Source of the DNA: Microbacteriaceae bacterium
GTDB lineage: Bacteria; Actinomycetota; Actinomycetes; Actinomycetales; Microbacteriaceae
Length of the DNA stretch: 64,000 nucleotides
Direction: 5' to 3'
Assembly (NCBI GenBank): GCA_027491295.1
Contig: JAIXWK010000002.1
Location: 246,032 to 310,031 of the forward strand
The position numbers were made by a program, and so were the translations under genes. Position 1 is the first letter of the stretch, and every line of letters begins with the position of its first letter. Positions 1 to 10,113 of this stretch are shown here, one piece after another. A model generated the notes under the pieces. That model ran no database searches and was not told the origin of the DNA. It saw only the letters and a program-made list of their open reading frames with translations.

Positions 1-1254
1 CCAACAGAAGAAGCGGCAGCACTAACTGGTGAACTGCTCATCTGGGACACAGGAATTCTAGGAAAAGACGCATCGGATGATCCATACGCCGACAAAGCAT
101 TCCTTAACCAAATGGGTGTGGAGTTCGAGGAAGCAAACCCGGGCGTCACAGTAACCATCGTTCAGCAGGGTGGCGACATCTCCTCTAACGCCGCCGCGTT
201 CCAAGCTGCAGCAATTGCAGGAACCGGTCCTGACATTCGAGTTCAGTACGCAGGTGGGCCAACCACTTCGTTCGCTGACTTCTTCGAAGACCTAGACCCT
301 CTGCTACCGAAGGACATGCTCGACTCGATGGCTGGACAGTACGTCAACCGTGAAGGCTTTTCTTCTGACGGAAGACTTCTCGGTATGACCTACGGTGCTG
401 GAAACCTATTTGTTGTTTTCCAGAACGCAGATGTCCTAAAGGAAGCTGGCATTGACCCAAGCGTTAAGCCTGCGACTTGGGAAGCTCTGGTTGCAAACGC
501 AAAGCAGATCTCCGACAAGACCGACAAGAACGGTTTCTACACCGGAAACTTGGAAGGCTACCCTGGCGCATGGTTCATCTCGAACATGGTTGGTGGCGAG
601 CTAGGTCAGACTGCCTTCACTGACATGTACAGCGGCAAGATTCCAGTTGACGACCCAGCAATGTTGAAGGCCTACCAGGCATTCGCCGACTGGGGTAAGA
701 GTGGAGTCAACAACCCAGATGCCGCGCAGGTAACTGCCGGTGGTCAGGGCTTCGTTGCTGGTGAAGCTGGTTACTACCTCGTTGGTAGCTGGGAGAACAA
801 CGGCATGACCGAAGCGTTTGGTGAAGACGGTCCAGTAACGTCATTCTTCATTCCAACGCTAGAGGGTGCCAAGTTCTCGAAGATTGGTTCGGGTGGTCCT
901 GAGATCGCACTATCAATCACCAAGGCAAGCAAGAACAAGGCACTCGCAGCAGAGTTCCTGAAGTTCATTGCACGCCCAGAGCACCAGGACCGCTTCGTTG
1001 AGATCTACCAGACTCAGGGTTCAAACCACAAAGACGGAGACTCTTCGTTTATCAAGAACCCAAGACTCAAGGAGCAGTTCGAGCAGCTAGCACAGTCAAC
1101 CGATGGCATCACCTTTGCCTTCGACAGTGTTATGCCACAGGCAACAATTGACCTGTTCTACAGGGTCAATGCCGGTGTCTTCAGCGGTGCTATAACGCCC
1201 GCCGATGCAGTGGCACAGCTCAAAGCTTCCTACGAGCAAGAGACTGGCAAGTAG
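1..1254 (+). CDS. ABC sugar transporter substrate-binding protein (5' end cut by window)
   Basis: The frame is open from base 1, so the start codon, signal peptide and expected lipobox lie left of the window; 417 residues are visible. The protein reads as a family-1 extracellular solute-binding protein (MalE/UgpB type): an early strand ELLIWDTG, then a region with FEEANPGVTV typical of the first lobe, and a late segment with FLKFIARPEHQDRF, where sugar-binding proteins carry conserved helices. It would deliver an oligosaccharide or glycoside to the two permeases encoded just downstream. The ligand cannot be read from the sequence; the neighbouring glycosidases suggest galactose- or mannose-containing compounds. 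Family assignment is confident, specificity is not. Confidence 0.9.
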   Translation, partial: PTEEAAALTGELLIWDTGILGKDASDDPYADKAFLNQMGVEFEEANPGVTVTIVQQGGDISSNAAAFQAAAIAGTGPDIRVQYAGGPTTSFADFFEDLDPLLPKDMLDSMAGQYVNREGFSSDGRLLGMTYGAGNLFVVFQNADVLKEAGIDPSVKPATWEALVANAKQISDKTDKNGFYTGNLEGYPGAWFISNMVGGELGQTAFTDMYSGKIPVDDPAMLKAYQAFADWGKSGVNNPDAAQVTAGGQGFVAGEAGYYLVGSWENNGMTEAFGEDGPVTSFFIPTLEGAKFSKIGSGGPEIALSITKASKNKALAAEFLKFIARPEHQDRFVEIYQTQGSNHKDGDSSFIKNPRLKEQFEQLAQSTDGITFAFDSVMPQATIDLFYRVNAGVFSGAITPADAVAQLKASYEQETGK

Positions 1255-1271
1255 TAAGTTAGAACCAAAGT

Positions 1272-1306
1272 CTGAAGGCTGGGAGATTTACTCTCCCAGC
1301 CTTCAG
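1272..1306 (+). terminator. Intergenic hairpin between binding protein and permeases
   Basis: A perfect 14-bp inverted repeat (arms 1272-1285 and 1293-1306, 7-nt loop) sits 17 nt after the binding-protein stop codon. It is not followed by a T-run, so it is probably not a full rho-independent terminator. Hairpins at this position in binding-protein operons (as in malE-malF) act as partial terminators or 3' RNA stabilisers that make the binding protein more abundant than the permeases. That role is inferred here from position and structure. Confidence 0.7.
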
Positions 1307-1332
1307 GCTCACTATTCACAAAGAAGTGGATT

Positions 1333-2190
1333 ATGAGGCAATCAAAGTTAGTCGGAACCCTCGCGGTACTTCCCAGCTTCGTAATCGTGGCTGGGTTTAT
1401 GGCGTTCCCGGTTATGTTTGCGTTTTACATTTCGTTCACGAAAACCAACGGCCTGACATACGACTGGCGCGGCCTTGACAACTACATCGCAATCTTCAGC
1501 GACCCGATTGTTCACCAGGTCTTTCTCAACAACTTCAAGTTCTTGATTTCAGTTCCGCTGGTTATCTTTTCCGCACTGGTCTGTTCCATTCTGCTTTTTG
1601 AGCAGTTCAAGGGATGGAAGTTCTTCCGAGTAATTTTCTTTCTTCCAAACGTTTTATCCGTGGCCGTAATCGGTCTGATCTTTAGAAATGCGTTTGGCTA
1701 CGACGGAGCTGTAAACCAGTTTCTAGGATTGTTTGGCAATGAGCCGATGCAGTTCTTCATCGACTCGAATTACAGCATTTTAATCATCATTCTGGCTCTG
1801 GTCTGGTCTGGCTTCGGCTATCAGTCACTCTTGCTTCTCGCCGGTCTAACCTCTATCAACCCCGCAGTCTTCGAAGCTGCGGCCATCGACGGCGCGGGAT
1901 GGTGGCGCAGACTCTGGTCGATCACATTGCCGAACATTCGAAAAGTACTCGGCTTCGTGTTTATCATCAACATTCTTTACACCTTCGCCTCGCTGTTTGG
2001 TTTCGTCTTTGTGATAACCGCTGGAGGTCCTGGCTATGAGACAACCACGATCGACTTCTTGGTTTACCTGCGAGCCTTCTCGAGCAACAACTTGGGTTCG
2101 GGCGCCGCTCTAGCGGTGCTGCTCTTCTTCTTTATCGGTCTGTTGACACTGCTGCAGAACCGCGTGTTCAAGCTACAAAAGGACGACTAG
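1333..2190 (+). CDS. ABC sugar transporter permease, MalF/UgpA type
   Basis: This is a 285-residue integral membrane protein with about six hydrophobic segments. It carries the EAA loop that docks the ATPase (EAAAIDGAGWWRRLWSITLP, around residue 180). It is the first permease of a CUT1 carbohydrate importer and pairs with the next gene. The ATG at 1333 follows the intergenic hairpin and is preceded by an AAGAAG-like sequence. The stop codon is separated from the next start by a single base, so translation of the two permeases is probably coupled. No ATPase gene is visible; CUT1 systems in actinobacteria commonly share a housekeeping MsiK-type ATPase encoded elsewhere. Confidence 0.92.
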   Translation: MRQSKLVGTLAVLPSFVIVAGFMAFPVMFAFYISFTKTNGLTYDWRGLDNYIAIFSDPIVHQVFLNNFKFLISVPLVIFSALVCSILLFEQFKGWKFFRVIFFLPNVLSVAVIGLIFRNAFGYDGAVNQFLGLFGNEPMQFFIDSNYSILIIILALVWSGFGYQSLLLLAGLTSINPAVFEAAAIDGAGWWRRLWSITLPNIRKVLGFVFIINILYTFASLFGFVFVITAGGPGYETTTIDFLVYLRAFSSNNLGSGAALAVLLFFFIGLLTLLQNRVFKLQKDD

Positions 2191-2191
2191 C

Positions 2192-3034
2192 ATGTCTGAT
2201 TCGATCAGCTCAAGACTTACACCGCGCGCCAAGTGGCCCATTTTCATCGGTATGTGCTTGGTTGCGGCGACCATCATCTACCCGCTGTTCTTTGTGGTGG
2301 TTACCTCGCTGCGCAGCAACGTCGACTATAAGCGTGACCCTTTTGGTCTGCCAGTTGACTGGACAGTAACGAACTACATCGAACTTTGGGACGAATACGG
2401 TGTCGGTCGCGCATTTTTGAACAGCCTTTTTGTTTCGACGAGCGCTGTTGCGGTGATTCTGATTCTCGCGACTTTGGCGGGGTATGCCCTTGCCAAGCTT
2501 CCGGTCTTTGGCAGCAAGTTCTTCACCGCGACCTTCGTCTCGGTAATGCTGCTCCCAGGTCCGGTGCTAATCATTCCTATCTATTTGGTGCTGGCTCGAT
2601 TGGGCATCGTCGGTGACTATTCCGGCTTGATTCTGGTTTATGTCGCCACCGGTTTGCCTTTTGCCATCTTCTTTCTCACCCTCACTTTCAAGGCCATCCC
2701 AGATGAGCTGCTTGAGGCAGCAAGAGTTGACGGAGCCGGCTTCTTTAGAACGCTCTGGTCGATTGTTGGGCCAATGGGAGCTTCGGGAATTGCGACTTTG
2801 GCTGTGCTGCAGTTCCTTGGCACTTGGAACGAACTGATCTTTGCGCTGATTCTGGTTCCTGACGCGCAGATGAGGTTGCTCACACCGACACTGGCAACAA
2901 TCGGAAAGCGCTTCGTTAGCGATCAGCCGCTAACCTCAGCGGGTCTTTTCATAAGCGCTCTGGTTCCGCTGCTGCTACTCACCTTCGCGTCGAAGTACAT
3001 CATGCGAGGACTGCAGGTTGGCCTAAGCCGCTAG
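2192..3034 (+). CDS. ABC sugar transporter permease, MalG/UgpE type
   Basis: This is a 280-residue membrane protein with about six transmembrane helices and an EAA loop ([20 protein letters not shown], around residue 176). It is the second permease of the importer. A Shine-Dalgarno-like AAGGACG lies in the end of the preceding gene, one base separating stop and start. Its TAG stop is part of a CTAG tetranucleotide that also serves as the reverse-strand stop of the convergent ThuA-like gene, so no terminator can lie between the two units. Confidence 0.92.
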   Translation: MSDSISSRLTPRAKWPIFIGMCLVAATIIYPLFFVVVTSLRSNVDYKRDPFGLPVDWTVTNYIELWDEYGVGRAFLNSLFVSTSAVAVILILATLAGYALAKLPVFGSKFFTATFVSVMLLPGPVLIIPIYLVLARLGIVGDYSGLILVYVATGLPFAIFFLTLTFKAIPDELLEAARVDGAGFFRTLWSIVGPMGASGIATLAVLQFLGTWNELIFALILVPDAQMRLLTPTLATIGKRFVSDQPLTSAGLFISALVPLLLLTFASKYIMRGLQVGLSR

Positions 3035-3768
3035 TTCTTTTCGATCCAGCCATCCGGGTGGAAAGTTGCATCGATAGGTTCGGAGCGAACAATTGGCTTC
3101 GCCCAAAGAACGCCGTTTGCCAAAACCTTTCCGATTTCCCTCTGGTGGTAGACCGGATAATCCTGGTCACCAGGTGAGAAGTAGAAAACCTTGCCCAGTC
3201 CGCGTCGCCAGGTTGCGCCAGATCTAAACACTTCACCGCCGGTGAAGCTCGAGATGAAAATCAGCTCGTCCGGGGTTGGAATATCGAAGAACTCGCCATA
3301 CATCTCTTGCAACGGAATAACAATCGGGTCGGGAAGGCCCTGCGTAATCGGGTGACTTGGGTTGACGTTCCATACCAGCTCGCGATCTTTAGAGCTGCGC
3401 CATCTGAGCGAACAGGTTGTGCCCATTAGCTTTTTAAAGATTTTCGAATAGTGCGCAGAGTGCAAGACAATCAAGCCCATGCCGCCCAAGACGGCGTCGT
3501 AAACGCGCTGCACAACCTCGTCGCTAACCCTCGGGTGTGCCTCGTGGCCCCACCACATCAGAACATCGGTTCGGTCGAGCACCGCTTGGGTTAGGCCGTG
3601 TTCAGGCTCGTCCAGCGTGGCGGTCGCTACTTCGACAGCGCTACCGAGTTCGTTTTCCAAAAGGGCCTTGATTGCGCCGTGCATTCCATTCGGGTAAATC
3701 TTTGCCGGCACAGAGTCGGTCTGCTGCTCGTGGATGTTTTCGTTCCAGATTGTGACTCTGAGTGTCAT
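3031..3768 (-). CDS. ThuA-like domain protein (trehalose-utilisation family)
   Basis: This is a 245-residue cytosolic protein of the ThuA family, which has a class-I glutamine-amidotransferase-like flavodoxin fold. Recognisable stretches are [10 protein letters not shown] (about residue 91), [11 protein letters not shown] (about 118), HPITQGLP (about 160) and [18 protein letters not shown] near the C terminus. In Sinorhizobium and Agrobacterium ThuA works with ThuB, a Gfo/Idh/MocA dehydrogenase that makes 3-keto-trehalose and related 3-keto-disaccharides. Here too the upstream gene is a Gfo/Idh/MocA oxidoreductase, with a TAATG stop/start overlap implying coupled translation. A role in processing 3-keto glycosides is an inference from family and neighbourhood. 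Confidence 0.85.
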   Translation of the reverse strand: MTLRVTIWNENIHEQQTDSVPAKIYPNGMHGAIKALLENELGSAVEVATATLDEPEHGLTQAVLDRTDVLMWWGHEAHPRVSDEVVQRVYDAVLGGMGLIVLHSAHYSKIFKKLMGTTCSLRWRSSKDRELVWNVNPSHPITQGLPDPIVIPLQEMYGEFFDIPTPDELIFISSFTGGEVFRSGATWRRGLGKVFYFSPGDQDYPVYHQREIGKVLANGVLWAKPIVRSEPIDATFHPDGWIEKN

Positions 3769-4874
3769 TAGAGAGTTACCTCTTTCCCGGCTTTAGCCGA
3801 TCTGTACATGGCGTCAATAATGGCCGTGCGGTGCAGAGCGTAATCGCCGGCGTGTGAGGCAAAATCGCCAGAGACGACGTGTTCGATGAACTCGTTAATG
3901 ACGGCCAGGTGTCCCTCGCCGGTAGACGAAACCTTCGGTTTGCGAGTGTATTGCTTGCCATTTTCGTTGCCGAATAGGCTCAACGTGTTCTCTGTTGCAT
4001 ATCTCGGAATGAAAATTCTTAGTCCCGAATCAACGCCCAAGAGTTCGAATGAAATGTCTTCATCGTCAACCGCGTGAGCAGCCCAGGTAATCTCTAGTGC
4101 CACCGATGATCCATCATTGAGTCTCAGCAGCGCGCTGCAGAGGTCTTCGACCTGAAACTCGCCCGCACTGCCCTGCGTGTAGTTTGAGTTATCCATGGCG
4201 CCGTAGCCGGCTCGGCCAAGTTCACCGTAGGTGACCGCACTGACCGCAACCACTCGAGGCTCCCCCAACATGTAGAAAAGTGAATCGATGATGTGCGGGC
4301 CAAGATCGATGGCCGCACCGCCACCGGCCAGGTTGGCCGAGGTGAACCAAGACGTCAAGCCAGGAATACCTGCTCGTCTCTTCCAACTAATTCTTGAGTG
4401 ATAGACGCGACCGAGCTTGCCCGAGGCAACTAATTCCCTAGCCATGCCTATGTCTGCTCGGCGACGATAGTTGAAAGCAACTTCAAGAATGCGATTATTT
4501 GCCTTTGCTGCTTCCACCATTTCTTCGGCCTGCTCGGCGGTTATCGCTAGCGGCTTTTCGCAGAAGACGTGCTTGCCGGCATTGAGGGCTGCGACGGCAA
4601 TCGGATGGTGCAGAGCGTTTGGGGTGGCAATGCTGATTATGTCTATGGTTGGATCATCAACCAGCTCTTGCCAATCAGCTGCCGTCTTTTCAACGTTGAA
4701 CTCTTTGGCAAGTGCGGCCAACCGCTCCAACTCTTTTCCGGCTATTGCGGCAAGAACGGTCTGCGGGTTTTGATAAAAGGCCTTCATGTGCGCTGTTCCC
4801 ATGCCGAGACCAACCACCGCCGCTCGCAACTTGGGTGCTTCTGCAGTCAAAATTAGCTCCTTAGAGTTAGACAT
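3768..4874 (-). CDS. Gfo/Idh/MocA family NAD(P)-dependent oxidoreductase
   Basis: This 368-residue protein has an N-terminal Rossmann fold with GLGMGTAH (residues 22-29), the family signature EKP at residues 106-108 (CEKPLA), and a C-terminal alpha/beta domain with the catalytic [13 protein letters not shown] Asp/His segment. Members oxidise or reduce hydroxyls of sugars, inositols and glycosides with a tightly held nicotinamide. It is the first gene of a two-gene reverse operon with the ThuA-like protein and is divergent from the glycosidase operon, with a 143-bp shared upstream region. The pairing mirrors ThuB-ThuA, so glycoside 3-dehydrogenase activity is plausible but not proven. Confidence 0.9.
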   Translation of the reverse strand: MSNSKELILTAEAPKLRAAVVGLGMGTAHMKAFYQNPQTVLAAIAGKELERLAALAKEFNVEKTAADWQELVDDPTIDIISIATPNALHHPIAVAALNAGKHVFCEKPLAITAEQAEEMVEAAKANNRILEVAFNYRRRADIGMARELVASGKLGRVYHSRISWKRRAGIPGLTSWFTSANLAGGGAAIDLGPHIIDSLFYMLGEPRVVAVSAVTYGELGRAGYGAMDNSNYTQGSAGEFQVEDLCSALLRLNDGSSVALEITWAAHAVDDEDISFELLGVDSGLRIFIPRYATENTLSLFGNENGKQYTRKPKVSSTGEGHLAVINEFIEHVVSGDFASHAGDYALHRTAIIDAMYRSAKAGKEVTL

Positions 4875-4984
4875 CGTCTATAGCTACATGTTAGAGCGAG
4901 TAGCGATTAATGCTTATCATCATACCATTAGGACTGATATCGACCTCAGGAACATCAATTTTCTATGCCCAAAAAAACCTAATG

Positions 4985-4990
4985 TATGAT
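4985..4990 (+). promoter_or_regulatory. Possible -10 box of the glycosidase operon
   Basis: TATGAT at this position lies 27 nt before the GH36 start codon and would place transcription start near 4997, just ahead of the Shine-Dalgarno sequence GAAAGGG (5001-5007). I see no convincing -35 hexamer. The 143-bp divergent region around it is AT-rich and must hold the control sites of both units, but I found no clear LacI-type operator. Confidence 0.35.
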
Positions 4991-5017
4991 GTTTATGAAC
5001 GAAAGGGTGTCCTTACG

Positions 5018-7054
5018 ATGAAGTTTCGACTCCAAGCCTCATCTGATGCGTCGCCCTTACTTAATCTCCTGCTCGGCTCAGATTCGATCAGCAGCTCGAT
5101 ACCTTTTAGAGCCGCACTAGCCGGCCAAGAAATTGACCTTACAGCTTCAGTTCGCCTGAATTGCAAAGACTCTTCTGCATCTGCCACCGCAGAGACACAG
5201 GGCTTGCAATTCGACTGGCAGGCAGTGCAACTTTCGGACCAGGCGGTCTGGGAGTTCAAGTTGACGGCCAAAAACAAAAGCTCAGCCCCGATCTCGATTT
5301 CAAGGCTCGACAGCGCTGCACTAGCGCTAAAGGGTGAGGTGTGGCACGTTGAGTCTTTTGCATCTGCCTGGGGGGATGAGTTTCGACCAAAGACCGTGAC
5401 AACCCAGCACGACTCATTCTTCGGAGTTCGCTCGGGAAGGTCCTCGCATGGCGAGAGCCCGATCGTTTACTTCGTCAGAGAGTCTGACGGCTACACCGTG
5501 GTAGTTTCGCCGGCCTGGAGCGGAAATTGGCATATCGACGTTCTAGCCGGCGCGCACATCAGTGCTGGTATTTCAACCTGGAACCTAAACGTACTGTTGG
5601 CGCCAGAAGAAACTCTAGAGGCTCCGAGTGTGATTGTTGCTGCAGCGCAGAGCAAAGAGTTGGCTCAGCGAAACTTGCAAGCAGCAATTCGCGACAATTG
5701 GCTGCCTCGAACTAAATTGACCGATGCGATTCCTATTGAGTGGAATCACTGGTGGCCCTATGAAGATGCTGAAGTGACTCAAGATGTAATCATCGAGAAC
5801 GCAACCCTTGCCCAGCACATGGCAATCGACGCGATTGTTGTTGATGCCGGTTGGTTTGGTGAATCAAAGTTAGACACCAACTGGACAGACCTGCGCGGTG
5901 ACTGGGCTAGCGTCAACCTCGCCCGATTTCCTGACGGCCTAGAAAAACTTGGTGCGGCTATCTTGGAAAAGGGAATGTCGCCAGGGATTTGGATTGAACT
6001 TGAGGCCGTTGGTGCTAAATCTGAGTTGCGAAAAACTAACCCAGAAGCAATGGCTCGTGATGACAGCGGGCTTCGGCCAGACCCTTCATACCGGGTTGGC
6101 ACAGTTTCGCTAGACCAAAGCGATCCGGGCTTTCTTGGCTATGTTTGCCTGGGTTCGCCCGAGGGCTGGTCACACACCTACAACTCGGTGAAGAACGTGG
6201 TCTCGGCAATGCAAGCGCGCTGGCTGAAGATGGACTTCAACATCGATCCTGGGTTCGGTTGCACTCGAACTGATCACGGTCACGGTGCCGGGGATGGACT
6301 GTTGCGACACTACGAGGGTCTCTACAAACTGCTCGATCAAATTCGGGCCGACTTCCCCCAGCTATTGATTGAGGCTTGCTCCTCGGGTGGCTTACGAGTC
6401 GATCTTGGTCTTGCAAAACACGTTCACTGTTTCTTCTTGAGTGATCCCGACTACACCGAGCATCACCTGCAGGTGCTCTGGGGTTCGGCTCACATGCTGC
6501 CACCGCTTGCGATTCTTCACTGGCCATGGTCTTGGTGGAGAAACGACTACGGGCCTTCGCAACTCGACTGGATGAATGTCGAGGTAGAAACCTTCGACGT
6601 GATTATGAGAGCCGCTATGTTCCATCGTCTTGGAGTCAGTTATCCGTTGCCAAAGTTGCCCGCCCGGCTCAGTCAGCGGCTGGGATATCACTTGCAAATC
6701 TTTAGAGATCACATAGCTCCGGTTCTGCCAACAGCCAATTTGGTTTCACTCACCGATTCGCCGTTGCGTGGAAACAGAGGCGAGAGGAACTCCGCCTGGC
6801 AGCTAACCGCAAACCTGAACAGTGAAGATGAGGTGCATCTAGTGATGTCGCTGAAGCTAGATAGCTCGGCGCCATCGGCTGAATTTAGACCCACACAGCT
6901 AGATGAAAACCGACACTATGTGGTTGTCGACCTAGAGACCAAAAACACATCGACCGCGCTTGGAAAGCTACTAAACGCCGATTTGCTATCAGGTCTTGCT
7001 GGCGGCAAGAATTCTTGGATCGTGGAGATTCGACCAGAGGGAGCAAAGCGCTAA
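5018..7054 (+). CDS. Alpha-galactosidase, glycoside hydrolase family 36
   Basis: This is a 678-residue GH36 enzyme: an N-terminal beta-sandwich, a (beta/alpha)8 barrel beginning near WNHWWPYEDAEV, and a C-terminal beta domain. The nucleophile is D406 in WLKMDFN. The acid/base is D476 in FLSDPDYTEHH, which follows the conserved EACSSGG segment. GH36 enzymes release terminal alpha-galactose with retention. The start chosen is the ATG preceded by GAAAGGG with a 10-nt spacer; an ATG 108 nt upstream is in frame but has no ribosome site. No signal peptide is present, so it acts on imported sugars. It leads a five-gene operon and its stop overlaps the next start (TAATG). Confidence 0.88.
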   Translation: MKFRLQASSDASPLLNLLLGSDSISSSIPFRAALAGQEIDLTASVRLNCKDSSASATAETQGLQFDWQAVQLSDQAVWEFKLTAKNKSSAPISISRLDSAALALKGEVWHVESFASAWGDEFRPKTVTTQHDSFFGVRSGRSSHGESPIVYFVRESDGYTVVVSPAWSGNWHIDVLAGAHISAGISTWNLNVLLAPEETLEAPSVIVAAAQSKELAQRNLQAAIRDNWLPRTKLTDAIPIEWNHWWPYEDAEVTQDVIIENATLAQHMAIDAIVVDAGWFGESKLDTNWTDLRGDWASVNLARFPDGLEKLGAAILEKGMSPGIWIELEAVGAKSELRKTNPEAMARDDSGLRPDPSYRVGTVSLDQSDPGFLGYVCLGSPEGWSHTYNSVKNVVSAMQARWLKMDFNIDPGFGCTRTDHGHGAGDGLLRHYEGLYKLLDQIRADFPQLLIEACSSGGLRVDLGLAKHVHCFFLSDPDYTEHHLQVLWGSAHMLPPLAILHWPWSWWRNDYGPSQLDWMNVEVETFDVIMRAAMFHRLGVSYPLPKLPARLSQRLGYHLQIFRDHIAPVLPTANLVSLTDSPLRGNRGERNSAWQLTANLNSEDEVHLVMSLKLDSSAPSAEFRPTQLDENRHYVVVDLETKNTSTALGKLLNADLLSGLAGGKNSWIVEIRPEGAKR

Positions 7055-10000
7055 TGCACCAAGGAACCAAAGCCGTTGAAGAGAGACTGGATCGATTCTT
7101 TAGGGACAAGATTCAGCCGGCGATTTACCGCGATCACGTTGCGCTTTCGATAACGGCTTGGCAGGCGCCGCGCGAACCCGTGCCATTCGCGGAGGCGACC
7201 ACTCAGCAATACGAAGCTGTCGACCTAGGTTGGCGGTTCGGTCGAGCTTGGTCGACAATTTGGTTGAAGGTCTCGGGCTCGATTCCAGAAAGCTGGAGCA
7301 CTAGCCAAGAAGGTTCACTGGCCGCCGAAATCGTGATCGATTTTGGCTACAACACATCTCGCTCGGGCTTTCAGGCCGAAGCCCTGGCCTACGACCTAGC
7401 CGGCAAGCCGATTAAGGCCATAGCGCCAAAAAACTCTTGGTTGCCCTGGTCTTACGCCAACAAAAAGGTCGAGTTCTACCTTGAAGTTGCAGCGAACCCC
7501 GATGTCGCCGGCGAATACACATTTGAACCGACAACGCTTGGAGACTGGGATACCGCTTCTGAGCAGCCGCTTTATGAACTGAAGAAACTGCACCTCGCGC
7601 AAAGAGATATCGAGGTCTGGGAGTTAGCTCAAGACATCTTCACCCTGCGCGGCCTCATGGTTAGCCTGCCACAGGACAGCACCCGAAGACATTTGATCAC
7701 TCGTGCCATCGAGGACATGCTCGATGCGATCGATCCGAGCGACGTTTCTGGCTCTGCGAGTGCGGCAAGAGGGAAACTGACCGCCGTGCTGAGTTCACCG
7801 GCAAGCGCTTCAAGTCACCGCATTATCGCAACCGGTCACGCGCATATCGACTCGGCATGGTTATGGCCAATTCGAGAAACTGTTCGCAAGTGTGCCAGGA
7901 CCTTTAGCAACGTTCTCAGCCTGATGGATGAGCATGACGACTTCATCTTTTCGGCGTCTTCTGCCCAGCACTATAAGTGGATCAAAGATCACTACCCAAG
8001 CGTTTTCGAAGGCATCAAGAAGCGCGTGGTGAGTGGTCAATGGAAACCGGTCGGCGGCATGTGGGTCGAGTGTGACGGAAACATGCCCGGCTCTGAAGCG
8101 ATGGTTAGACAGTTTGTTTACGGGCAAAAGTTTTTTCAGGAGAACTTTGCAATGCACGCGCGCGAAGCCTGGTTGCCAGATTCTTTTGGTTACTCGGGTT
8201 CACTCCCGCAGATTGTTACCCAGTCGGGCATTAGTGCTTTTCTAAGTCAGAAGATGTCGTGGAACCAGGTCAATCGCATGCCGCACCACACCTTCTGGTG
8301 GGAAGGCATCGATGGCACAAGAGTCTTCTCACACTTCCCCTCGGCAGACACCTACATCTCTGAACTCTCGGGTGAAGAGTTGGCTCACGCTGAGAGGAAC
8401 TTCTCTGAAAAGGGTCGCGCATCAATTTCGCTCGTGCCATTTGGCTGGGGCGATGGCGGCGGCGGACCAACCCGCGAAATGATTGCCGCGGCTTACCGCA
8501 CCGGCGATCTCGAGGGTTCGCCAAAGGTGTCTATGGGGACGGCCGATGAGTTCTTCGCCCAGGCTCGAAGCGAGTATGCCAATGCTCCGGTCTGGCGCGG
8601 CGAGATGTATCTCGAACTGCACCGCGGGGTGTTGACCTCACAGCACAGGACCAAGCAGGGCAACCGTCGCAACGAGGGACTGCTTCGAGAGGCCGAGCTT
8701 TGGGCGAGCTATGCAAACCTCAAGGCGGGCATTACCTACCCAAGCGACAAGTTTGAAGAGATTTGGCAGAGCATTCTGCTGATGCAGTTCCACGACATTT
8801 TGCCTGGCACCGCTATCGCTTGGGTTTACAAAGAGGTTGAGAATCGGCATGCCGAGATCACCGGCGAGCTGCTCGAGATTATCAACTCATCGCTCAGCGC
8901 TTTGGCAAACGACCCATCAGCCGCTGCGGCGACTCAGACATTGACAGCGAATGCGATGTCGGTTGCGCGAAATGGTGTTGCTGGGCTTGGCTTAGGCACA
9001 CCGAGCAAACTAGCCAGGGCGACTTCAATCGTTGAGCAGGACGAATTTGTAGTTCTCGAGAACGAAGAGTTGCGCGTGCGAGTTGATAAATCGGGTCGCA
9101 TTGTGTCTCTGTTGTCTTTGGCAACAAATCGCGAGGCAATTGCACCGGGTATCCCCGCAAACGAGTTGCACCTGCACAATGACAACCCAACGCGCTGGGA
9201 TGCTTGGGACATCGACGAACACTACCGAAACTCAAAGCAGGTGTTAGACGCTGTTGATCAGTTCGATGTTAGACAGCAAGCCGATGGCAGCGCGGTTATT
9301 CAAACCAAGCGAGTGCTTCGCTCTGCCTCGCAAAATGCCAGCACGATTGTGCAAACCATTCGACTCGAGCCGGGCGCAAAGTCAATCGACATCGGTTTGG
9401 AAATTGATTGGCACGAGAGCGAGAAAATGCTCAAGCTCGCTTTTCCGATTGACATTCACGCAGAAGAAGTCGCGGCAGAAACGCAGTTCGGTTTCGTCAA
9501 GCGCCCAACTCACGAAAACACAAGTTGGGATTTTGCCCGCTTCGAGTCCTGCCAGCACAAGTATCTGTATTTGAACGAGAAAGACTGGGGAGTTGCGATT
9601 GCCAACGACTCAACCTACGGATTTGACGTTCAACGAACCACCGAGGCCAACGGTGCAACAGTCACCAGCGTGCGTTTCTCACTGCTGCGCTCAACCAAGT
9701 TTCCAGACCCGGAAGCCGATCAGGGTGTGCACACGATGAATTTCAAGCTTCGCCCTGCGGCGACAATCGAAGATGCGGTGAGCCTGGGTTACGACCTAAA
9801 CAACCCAGCGCGTCAGGTGCAGGGCAACCGAATAGTAGCGCCACTGGTGAATAGTTCTGCCGACCATGTAGTTGTCGAGACTGTGAAACTTGCCGAGGAT
9901 GGCAGCGGTGACCTGATCGTGAGGCTCTATGAGTCGACGGGCGGTCGAGCCGACAGTCGAATCAGCTTTGCCGGGGTCGCCGAAGAGATTTGGCTTACCG

Positions 10001-10113
10001 ATTTCTTGGAGCTGCCAACCTCATCCGATCGGATCGCCGGTGACGCTATTGACTTGCAATTTAGGCCTTTTCAGGTGATCACACTGCGAGTTTCAGGACT
10101 CAAAATTGACTAG
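7054..10113 (+). CDS. Class II alpha-mannosidase, glycoside hydrolase family 38
   Basis: This is a 1019-residue cytosolic GH38 enzyme of usual length. Visible motifs are GHAHIDSAWLWP with the zinc ligands H264 and D266, the nucleophile D376 in AWLPDSFGYSG, and H580 in QFHDILPG, all in GH38 order. The remainder is the long beta-rich C-terminal half. It removes alpha-linked mannose, or related sugars, from oligosaccharides. The chosen ATG overlaps the GH36 stop (TAATG) and has GAGGGAG upstream; an in-frame start 39 nt earlier lies inside GH36. The family is broad, so the linkage cleaved is unknown. Confidence 0.9.
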   Translation: MHQGTKAVEERLDRFFRDKIQPAIYRDHVALSITAWQAPREPVPFAEATTQQYEAVDLGWRFGRAWSTIWLKVSGSIPESWSTSQEGSLAAEIVIDFGYNTSRSGFQAEALAYDLAGKPIKAIAPKNSWLPWSYANKKVEFYLEVAANPDVAGEYTFEPTTLGDWDTASEQPLYELKKLHLAQRDIEVWELAQDIFTLRGLMVSLPQDSTRRHLITRAIEDMLDAIDPSDVSGSASAARGKLTAVLSSPASASSHRIIATGHAHIDSAWLWPIRETVRKCARTFSNVLSLMDEHDDFIFSASSAQHYKWIKDHYPSVFEGIKKRVVSGQWKPVGGMWVECDGNMPGSEAMVRQFVYGQKFFQENFAMHAREAWLPDSFGYSGSLPQIVTQSGISAFLSQKMSWNQVNRMPHHTFWWEGIDGTRVFSHFPSADTYISELSGEELAHAERNFSEKGRASISLVPFGWGDGGGGPTREMIAAAYRTGDLEGSPKVSMGTADEFFAQARSEYANAPVWRGEMYLELHRGVLTSQHRTKQGNRRNEGLLREAELWASYANLKAGITYPSDKFEEIWQSILLMQFHDILPGTAIAWVYKEVENRHAEITGELLEIINSSLSALANDPSAAAATQTLTANAMSVARNGVAGLGLGTPSKLARATSIVEQDEFVVLENEELRVRVDKSGRIVSLLSLATNREAIAPGIPANELHLHNDNPTRWDAWDIDEHYRNSKQVLDAVDQFDVRQQADGSAVIQTKRVLRSASQNASTIVQTIRLEPGAKSIDIGLEIDWHESEKMLKLAFPIDIHAEEVAAETQFGFVKRPTHENTSWDFARFESCQHKYLYLNEKDWGVAIANDSTYGFDVQRTTEANGATVTSVRFSLLRSTKFPDPEADQGVHTMNFKLRPAATIEDAVSLGYDLNNPARQVQGNRIVAPLVNSSADHVVVETVKLAEDGSGDLIVRLYESTGGRADSRISFAGVAEEIWLTDFLELPTSSDRIAGDAIDLQFRPFQVITLRVSGLKID

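Noticed and set aside
4875-5017. LacI-type operator in the divergent catabolic region
   Set aside because: Only a 5-bp inverted pair (TAATG/CATTA) was found; it lacks the CG-centred palindrome expected for LacI proteins.
8270-8622. Antisense open frames over the GH38 gene, up to about 84 codons
   Set aside because: They run opposite a gene with all GH38 catalytic motifs, have low-complexity Arg/Pro-rich translations and no ribosome sites; they are shadows.
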